This document shows, piece after piece, positions 31,680 to 36,629 of a DNA stretch of 36,629 nucleotides (the stretch's first letter is position 1; each line of letters starts with the position of its first letter). The stretch is from Oscillospiraceae bacterium (GTDB lineage Bacteria; Bacillota; Clostridia; Oscillospirales; Oscillospiraceae): the NCBI GenBank assembly GCA_902801295.1, contig CADCHN010000016.1, forward strand, positions 1 through 36,629, written 5' to 3'. The notes under the pieces were generated by a model. The model did no database searches, was not told the origin of the DNA, and was given only the letters and a program-made list of their open reading frames with translations. The translations under genes were made by a program, and so were the position numbers.

Positions 31680-31952
31680 ATGGTGCGTTGGCGGATCGTT
31701 TTTTCAGGACTGGTGCAGCATGTCGGCTTTCGCTACACCGCCTATTATTTGGCGCGCATGTATGAATTAACCGGCTGGGTGGACAATCTCGATGACGGTC
31801 GCGTTTTACTGGAAGTACAGGGAGACATTACCCAACTGCGCCGGTTCCTGCTTCAACTGAAAAACAAGCCCAATCTTCGCATCAGCGGTGCGGAAATCCG
31901 TGAAATCGAGCTTAAGCGCGGGGAAGAAAAATTCTCCGTCCTCGGTTACTGA
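31680..31952 (+). CDS. acyP: Acylphosphatase
   Basis: A 90-residue cytoplasmic enzyme that hydrolyses acyl phosphates such as acetyl phosphate and carbamoyl phosphate. The phosphate-binding loop GLVQHVGFRYTA contains the catalytic Arg18, and GWVDNLDDGRVLLEVQGD contains catalytic Asn36, as in the usual GWVRN(L/T)xDG. The length is standard. AAAGGAG stands upstream of the ATG. It is followed 18 bases later by a 74-residue protein gene, apparently in the same transcript. Confidence 0.95.
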   Translation: MVRWRIVFSGLVQHVGFRYTAYYLARMYELTGWVDNLDDGRVLLEVQGDITQLRRFLLQLKNKPNLRISGAEIREIELKRGEEKFSVLGY

Positions 31953-31970
31953 AAGGAAGGAGCGCAGACT

Positions 31971-32195
31971 GTGTTTCCCTGGATGAAACGGAAGAACGAT
32001 CCTCCCGCTTTTCCGCCGGAGGATTATGAGCCGGTCATTCGCTGCAGCATTTGCACCGGCGAACAGGTCGCCTGTATGCGTGACCGCCGCAGCGGCCATT
32101 TGCAGGAAGTGATGCTCCTGCGCTCGCCCGATGATCTGGTGGTATTCTGCCGCCAGTACGGGGTCGAGCACGAGCAGATCAGGAAAGTATACTGA
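31971..32195 (+). CDS. Small CxxC protein of unknown function
   Basis: A 74-residue cytoplasmic protein starting at GTG (AAGGAG eight bases upstream; an ATG four codons later has no site). The centre reads VIRCSICTGEQVACMRDRRSG, with a CxxC pair that may bind metal or take part in thiol chemistry, and the end is VVFCRQYGVEHEQIRKVY. I have seen small proteins with the RCSICTGEQV core in other clostridia, but no function is established to my knowledge. It ends at a terminator and shares a transcript with acyP. Confidence 0.7.
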   Translation: MFPWMKRKNDPPAFPPEDYEPVIRCSICTGEQVACMRDRRSGHLQEVMLLRSPDDLVVFCRQYGVEHEQIRKVY

Positions 32196-32224
32196 CACAC
32201 AGAGCAGAAATCAACAAAGCAAAC

Positions 32225-32255
32225 AAAGAGGAAGCGCAGGCTTCCTCTTTTCATT
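32225..32255 (+). terminator. Intrinsic terminator after the acyP operon
   Basis: An 11-bp perfect stem (AAAGAGGAAGC and its complement) with a 4-base loop, followed by TTTTCATTTTT. Confidence 0.85.
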
Positions 32256-32303
32256 TTTGACGCTCAGCTTTCAGTCGTTAGGACTGTACTTTTTAAACAA
32301 AGG

Positions 32304-32312
32304 TGCTATAAT
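32304..32312 (+). promoter_or_regulatory. Extended -10 promoter of the cyclase-like/SDR/flavoprotein operon
   Basis: TGCTATAAT, a perfect extended -10, lies 38 bases before the first start. No good -35 box is present at the proper distance, which leaves room for an activator. Confidence 0.6.
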
Positions 32313-32349
32313 GACGATTGGGAAAATTTAAACAAAGGGGGCTTTGTCC

Positions 32350-33486
32350 ATGTCAAATATCAGTGATCTGAGCAGAGATCAGTGGATGCTTCGCGGTCCG
32401 CTGGCGAAAAAGGGCTATGACTGGTGGTGGCATTCCATGACGGCCGAAAATGCCGAGACCGGAGAAAAGAAGCCTTTTTATGTGGAGTTTTTTACCTGCA
32501 ATCCCGCGCTGGCCGAGGGTGAGCCGAAGCTCGTCTGGCATCTGAGCGACAAAGAACGCGGCAGACAGCGGCCGTCCTATCTGATGGTCAACGCCGGCTT
32601 CTGGGGCGAAGAGCACGGACAGCTGCACCGTTTCTTTGCCTGGAAGGACGTTCGCGTCCACGCCGACGCACCCTATGAGATCTCCGCCGCCGACTGTATG
32701 TGCAGCGAGACGCACACCCGCGGCAGCATCAACGTGACGGAGGCCGAGCGCGACGCCCATCCCGAGTGGATGACGGACGCCGGCAGCATCTCCTGGGATC
32801 TCAGCATCGACAAAAAGGTGGCTTTCCACGTCGGGTACGGCGCCAGCAAGTTTTTCCGCGATCTCAACGCCTTTGAGATGTTCTGGCACGCAGAGGGTAT
32901 GAAAACGCTCTTCGAGGGCGAGATCGTGCTCAACGGCGTCCGGTATCTGGTCAAACCGGAGACCTGCTACGGCTACGCGGACAAAAACTGGGGCGGCGAC
33001 TTCACCAGCCCCTGGGTCTGGTTGTCGTCCAATAACCTCGTCAGCAAAAAGACCGGAAAGAGGCTGGAAAACAGCGTCTTTGACATCGGCGGCGGCCGCC
33101 CGAAGGTCTTTGGACTTGCGCTCAACCGCAAGCTGCTCGGCGCCTTCTGGTACGAAGGCAAGAACTACGAATTCAATTTCTCCAAGTTCTGGACCTTTTC
33201 CGGCACCAAATTCGACTGTTGGGAGACCGAGGACGAGATCCATTGGCACGTCGTCCAGACCACGGCGACGGCGAAGCTCGACACACAGATCGTCTGCAAG
33301 AAGAAGGATATGTTGAACATCAACTACGAGGCGCCGACCGGGCTCAAGCGGCACAATCGCCTCTGGAACGGCGGCAATGGCACCGGCGTTCTCAAGCTCT
33401 ACAAGCGCCGCTTCGGCAAAGAGATTCTCATTGACGAGATCATCGCGGAAAACATCGGCTGCGAATTCGGCGAATACGACCGCTGA
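32350..33486 (+). CDS. Tocopherol cyclase-like (lipocalin-fold) protein
   Basis: A 378-residue soluble protein with two lipocalin-like beta halves. The strongest family mark is YADKNWGGDFTSPWVWLSSNN (K212-G216), very like the YAEKNWG..F...WFW motif of plant and cyanobacterial tocopherol cyclase, and the C-terminal GTGVLKLYKR...GKEILIDEIIAENIG matches the end of that family. Tocopherol cyclases close the chromanol ring of a prenylated quinol; the CrtC carotenoid hydratases share the fold. A clostridium is not expected to make tocopherol, so the substrate must differ. I use the ATG at 32350 with AAAGGGGG eight bases ahead; a TTG two codons earlier is also in frame. It is followed 15 bases later by an SDR gene, in one operon. 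Confidence 0.8.
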   Translation: MSNISDLSRDQWMLRGPLAKKGYDWWWHSMTAENAETGEKKPFYVEFFTCNPALAEGEPKLVWHLSDKERGRQRPSYLMVNAGFWGEEHGQLHRFFAWKDVRVHADAPYEISAADCMCSETHTRGSINVTEAERDAHPEWMTDAGSISWDLSIDKKVAFHVGYGASKFFRDLNAFEMFWHAEGMKTLFEGEIVLNGVRYLVKPETCYGYADKNWGGDFTSPWVWLSSNNLVSKKTGKRLENSVFDIGGGRPKVFGLALNRKLLGAFWYEGKNYEFNFSKFWTFSGTKFDCWETEDEIHWHVVQTTATAKLDTQIVCKKKDMLNINYEAPTGLKRHNRLWNGGNGTGVLKLYKRRFGKEILIDEIIAENIGCEFGEYDR

Positions 33487-33501
33487 GAGGAGGAGAGACG
33501 C

Positions 33502-34434
33502 ATGATCGACAATAAAACCATCGTTCTGACCGGCGCAAGCTCCGGCATCGGTTTTGAGGTTCTGAAACTCCTGGCCGCCGGCAAGGGCAACCGCATCCTT
33601 GCCGTTGCCCGGCATGTGGATAATATCAAGTACTTCGCGGACAACGTCACGGCCTTCTCCTGCGATATCAGTACGCAGGAAGGCGTCGATCGCGTTTTCG
33701 CAAAGGCGGAGGAGCTCTTCGGGAAGATTGATCTTTTTTACGCCAACGCCGGCTTCCCATACTATGAGGAGTTTAACTACACCGATTGGGATCGCGTGGA
33801 CGCGATGTTCCGCACGAACACGATTTCTCCGATCTACACCTATGCCAAATATATCCAGCATCTGAACGGCCGTCCCGGCATCCTTGCCTACACGGTCAGC
33901 GCCATCGGCGAAATGGCTATGCCCGGCTACGCGATCTATTCCTCGTCGAAGTTTGCTCTCAACGGCTTCCAGCAGGCGATCCGCCTGGAAAAGCCGGACA
34001 ATTTACAGATCACCTGTCTCTATCCGATTGCCACCGACACCAATTTTTTCAAGGTTGCCAACGCCGTGGAGTTTGAAAAACCCTTCCCGGTGCAAAAGCC
34101 TTCTGTCGTCGCCAGAAAAATGGTCGAGGGCATCGAGTCCGGCAAGGAGCGCGTCTCGCCGAGCGGACTGTTCGGCCTGAGTAAGGTGCTGATGGGCGTC
34201 GTGCCGCCGGTGCGTACGGTGTACTGGAAGATGGAGACCGCAAAGCTCGAACGCTTCAAAAAGAAGCTCGCCGTTTACCACGATCGCCTGCAGGGCAACG
34301 TCCGCGCCGCCGTGGACAAGGGGCGCGAGGTCGGGGAAACGCTGATCGAAAAAGAGCGCGAGCTGCGCCGGGATCTGGACGAAAAGGCCAGCAAGGTACG
34401 GGACGATATAAAGGACAAATTCCATGAGCTATGA
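33502..34434 (+). CDS. Short-chain dehydrogenase/reductase (SDR)
   Basis: A 310-residue NAD(P)-dependent oxidoreductase. The classical SDR pattern is complete: TGASSGIG (10-17) for the cofactor, NAG in FYANAGFPYYEEF, Ser133 in TVSAIGEM, and Tyr146/Lys150 in IYSSSKFALNGFQQAIR. After residue ~235 comes an extra 75-residue tail: a hydrophobic stretch (LMGVVPPVRTVYWKM) and then a long charged coiled coil rich in Lys and Glu. The tail is unusual for the family and could tether the enzyme to the membrane or to its partners. AGAGGAGGAGAG lies before the ATG. The gene end overlaps the flavoprotein gene by 11 bases. Confidence 0.93.
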   Translation: MIDNKTIVLTGASSGIGFEVLKLLAAGKGNRILAVARHVDNIKYFADNVTAFSCDISTQEGVDRVFAKAEELFGKIDLFYANAGFPYYEEFNYTDWDRVDAMFRTNTISPIYTYAKYIQHLNGRPGILAYTVSAIGEMAMPGYAIYSSSKFALNGFQQAIRLEKPDNLQITCLYPIATDTNFFKVANAVEFEKPFPVQKPSVVARKMVEGIESGKERVSPSGLFGLSKVLMGVVPPVRTVYWKMETAKLERFKKKLAVYHDRLQGNVRAAVDKGREVGETLIEKERELRRDLDEKASKVRDDIKDKFHEL

Positions 34435-36502
34435 GATGCTTTTGAGCCCGATCCAAATCGGGACGATGACAGTCAAAAACCGCGTAGTGATGACGGCGGC
34501 GGAGATGAGTCTTGGTCAGACAAACGGCTGCCCGACGGAAAAAATGATGGCTTACTATGAGGAGCGGGCCAAGGGCGGGATCGGAATGATTATTCCGGGC
34601 ATCTGTCGCGTCAACGATATGGGTGCCGCTTCGACCTTTACGCAGCTTTCGATGAGTCACGACTATCACATCGAGCCGATGCGTGCCTTTGCCGAGCGCA
34701 TCCATCGCCATGGGGCAAAGCTCTGCATCCAGCTCCATCATCCGGGGCGTCAGGGCTATGCCAGCGCCATCAATACGCTGCCGGTGATTATTCCTGTCGT
34801 GCAGCGTTTTCCAAAGGTGCTCGACGGCCTCTTTCGCTGCACGCCGCTCCTGCTGGGCATGGAGGAGCGGAAGCTCTGCATGTCGGTGCAGAGTCCTTCC
34901 AACTGCGAGCTGAGCGCACACGGCGCAACACGCATCCACGCCATGAGCCGGCGCGAAGTCAAAAAGCTGATTTCCGATTTCGTCGAGGCTGCGGTACGCT
35001 GCCAGAAGGCCGGGGTGGACGCGGTGGAGCTGCACGGCGGCCACGGCTACATGATCCAGCAGTTCCTCAGCCCGAATACCAATTGGCGCACGGATGAATA
35101 CGGCGGCAGCTTTGACAATCGTCTGCGCTTTGTGACAGAGATCATCGAGGGCATCCGCGCCCGCTGCGGGAGGGATTATCCGCTCATCGTCCGCCTGACG
35201 GTCGATGAGATGTACGACCGCATCGGCAAGCCCGGCAAGGGTTACGGCCTTGAGGAGGGCAAAAAAATCGCCCGGCGCCTCGAAGAACTCGGCGTGGACG
35301 CCATCAACGTAACCTCCGCCTGCTATGACGTCTATAACCGCTGGCTGGAGCCGACCTCCTATGAACCGGGCTGGCGCGCCTATCTGGCTAAAGAAATCAA
35401 GAGCGTCGTCTCCATCCCGGTCATCGCCGCCAACTTCATACGCTCCCCGGAACAGGCGGAGCGACAGCTGGAGGAGGGCTATCAGGACCTGATCGGCTCA
35501 GCGCGTTCCTTCATCTGTGAGCCGCATTGGGTGAAGAAAATCGAAGAAGGTCACCCCGAACAGATCCGCCGCTGCATCGGCTGCCTGCACTGCATCAGCT
35601 CTTTTATGACCAATGCCAAGGTTGGCAAGAGCGGCGAGTGCGCGCTCAACCCCGGCGTTGGGCGCGAGCCCACGTTCGAGGAAGCGGCGCAGGACGGCTA
35701 CGGCCGCCGGATTGTGGTCGTTGGCGCCGGCATCGCGGGACTTGCTGCCGCGGAGACGATGGCGCGCCGCGGCTTTGCCGTGACAGTGCTGGAAAAGAGC
35801 AAGGCTCCGGGCGGCCAGGTCAAGACCGCCGCGGCCTGTAACCTGAAGGGCAAGCTCTCCTGGTGCATCGAAGACAGGCTGGCCGCTCTGAAGTCGCTGG
35901 GGGTGGATCTCCGCTACGGAATCGAGGCCACGGAGGAACTGGTGCAGAGCATGACACCCTATGCGGTGATTGTCGCCACTGGCGCTGCTCCGATCCGCCC
36001 CGCATCGATCCCGGGCAGCGATCTGCCGCAGGTTTATACGCCGCCCGAGATCATCCATCGCCGCACCGTGCTGCGCGATCAGAAGGTGGTCGTGGTCGGC
36101 AGCGGCATGACTGGGCTTGAAACGGCGGAGATCCTGAACGAGACGGGCAACCGCGTTACCGTGATCGAAATGGCCGGCGAAATTGCGCCGGGCACCTGGT
36201 TCCAGCTCGTCGATGACGAAATGGAACGCCTGCAGCCGAAGGGCACCGCGTTCGTTACAAACTGCCGCCTGGATCGCATTCTCCCAGGCGAGATCGAGGT
36301 CACCGACTTGAAGCGGAAGGAAACGCGCCGCATCCCTGCCGACAGCGTGGTTCTCTCTCTCGGCGTCCGGCCGGAGCACACGCTGGCCGACGCGCTCAAG
36401 CAGCGTCTGCCGCGCGTTTATACGGTCGGTGACGCTTCCGCGAGCGGTACGATCGCCGACGCGGTTAAGAGTGCATATGCCGCCTGCTGCGAAATCAAAT
36501 AA
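34424..36502 (+). CDS. Old Yellow Enzyme/2,4-dienoyl-CoA reductase-type Fe-S flavoprotein
   Basis: A 692-residue ene-reductase with three parts. An N-terminal FMN TIM barrel has IQLHHPGRQG, H204 and H207 in ELHGGHGYMIQQFLSP and the NWRTDEYGGSFDNRLRF signature. A 4Fe-4S site follows (C384, C387, C390 and C406, before ALNPGVGRE); the third Cys is spaced CxxCxxC, whereas I recall CxxCxxxC in FadH. A C-terminal FAD/NAD(P)H domain has RIVVVGAGIAGLAAAE near 430 and KVVVVGSGMTGLETAE near 555. Relatives include FadH, BaiCD/BaiH of bile-acid dehydroxylation, and enoate reductases, which reduce activated C=C bonds. The start overlaps the SDR end by 11 bases. It is the last gene of the operon. An IS3-type element begins about 30 bases after it. 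Confidence 0.94.
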   Translation: MSYEMLLSPIQIGTMTVKNRVVMTAAEMSLGQTNGCPTEKMMAYYEERAKGGIGMIIPGICRVNDMGAASTFTQLSMSHDYHIEPMRAFAERIHRHGAKLCIQLHHPGRQGYASAINTLPVIIPVVQRFPKVLDGLFRCTPLLLGMEERKLCMSVQSPSNCELSAHGATRIHAMSRREVKKLISDFVEAAVRCQKAGVDAVELHGGHGYMIQQFLSPNTNWRTDEYGGSFDNRLRFVTEIIEGIRARCGRDYPLIVRLTVDEMYDRIGKPGKGYGLEEGKKIARRLEELGVDAINVTSACYDVYNRWLEPTSYEPGWRAYLAKEIKSVVSIPVIAANFIRSPEQAERQLEEGYQDLIGSARSFICEPHWVKKIEEGHPEQIRRCIGCLHCISSFMTNAKVGKSGECALNPGVGREPTFEEAAQDGYGRRIVVVGAGIAGLAAAETMARRGFAVTVLEKSKAPGGQVKTAAACNLKGKLSWCIEDRLAALKSLGVDLRYGIEATEELVQSMTPYAVIVATGAAPIRPASIPGSDLPQVYTPPEIIHRRTVLRDQKVVVVGSGMTGLETAEILNETGNRVTVIEMAGEIAPGTWFQLVDDEMERLQPKGTAFVTNCRLDRILPGEIEVTDLKRKETRRIPADSVVLSLGVRPEHTLADALKQRLPRVYTVGDASASGTIADAVKSAYAACCEIK

Positions 36503-36532
36503 ACCGAATCACAGGTAAACACCCGGGATCTC

Positions 36533-36629
36533 TGAACAGCACCCCATTTGTTAGACAGTATGGTATACTACTAACGAATGGGGTGTTGTTTTATGCCAAA
36601 AGGAATACCAAACAAGAGATACACAGGCA
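36533..36629 (+). mobile_element. Left end of an IS3-family insertion sequence, cut by the window edge
   Basis: CACCCCATTTGTTAG (36540-36554) is inverted at 36571-36585 with one mismatch, giving a 15-base hairpin arm around a loop that holds an extended -10 (TGGTATACT, 36562-36569). The transposase start follows eight bases later. GCACCCCATTTGTTAGACA-like ends are typical of IS3-family elements in clostridia as I recall. The outer border is uncertain and the right end is not in the window. Confidence 0.7.
36593..36629 (+). CDS. IS3-family transposase OrfA, N-terminal fragment
   Basis: The last 37 bases encode MPKGIPNKRYTG, the usual beginning of the helix-turn-helix OrfA protein of IS3-type elements (MPKGIPNKRYT...). 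It binds the element ends and supports DDE transposition by OrfB. Only twelve codons are visible; the rest lies outside the window. Confidence 0.75.
   Translation, partial: MPKGIPNKRYTG

Noticed and set aside
32353..33861. A 502-codon antisense frame over the cyclase-like and SDR genes
   Set aside because: It crosses two well-supported genes and shows no family features.

Overview
The window is a chromosomal segment from a Gram-positive, spore-forming anaerobe. It most resembles a gut member of the Clostridia, probably Oscillospiraceae or a close relative. The evidence is a spoIIE gene, a CIRCE heat-shock operator of the HrcA type, a Rex redox repressor, strong AGGAGG-like ribosome binding sites, sigma-A-type promoters and a fairly GC-rich background (judged by eye). 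No rRNA, CRISPR array, prophage or replication origin is visible. The assignment to a family is inference from gene content.

Layout. 1-5.7 kb: an SGNH-fold membrane-anchored protein, a divergent EF-G-like GTPase, a membrane-tethered EEP-family phosphodiesterase, and an Mrp/NBP35 ATPase plus NifX-like pair. 5.8-9.8 kb: a polysaccharide deacetylase overlapping an alkyltransferase, a CIRCE-controlled Hsp20, and tcdA with a GNAT acetyltransferase. 9.9-14.8 kb: spoIIE with a small overlapping membrane-protein gene, then mnmE and rex on the other strand. 14.8-19.2 kb: one long minus-strand run, trmB - GNAT - exoA - dusB - ECF sigma - anti-sigma. 19.3-20.5 kb: tRNA-Pro(UGG) followed by an AT-richer Vat-like acetyltransferase gene and a patch of repeats that includes a second, degenerate copy of the tRNA 3' end. 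20.5-22.7 kb: a three-gene operon of a small membrane protein, a macrodomain and a class M sirtuin. 22.8-30.2 kb: a carboxylesterase and GH31 glycosidase pair, then a phosphoesterase, an LSm-like/ASCH fusion, an unknown protein, an alpha/beta hydrolase and a DUF2130 protein. 30.2-32.2 kb: an ArsB/NhaD-type permease and three small genes including acylphosphatase. 32.3-36.5 kb: a tocopherol-cyclase-like protein, an SDR and an Old Yellow Enzyme-type Fe-S flavoprotein in one operon. The window ends in the first codons of an IS3-type transposase.

How the genes work together. Several cassettes look functional as units: iron-sulfur handling (mrp/nifX-like), tRNA modification (mnmE, trmB, dusB, tcdA, with tRNA-Pro close by), ADP-ribosylation and its reversal (sirtuin/macrodomain), and envelope stress sensing (ECF sigma/anti-sigma). 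The cyclase-like/SDR/flavoprotein trio looks like a small redox pathway for an isoprenoid, steroid or quinone-like substrate. That trio and the sirtuin/macrodomain operon, which has no lipoyl-carrier gene beside it, are the best candidates for undescribed biology. The 1-kb interval between the tRNA-Pro and its partial repeat looks like a recently acquired islet.
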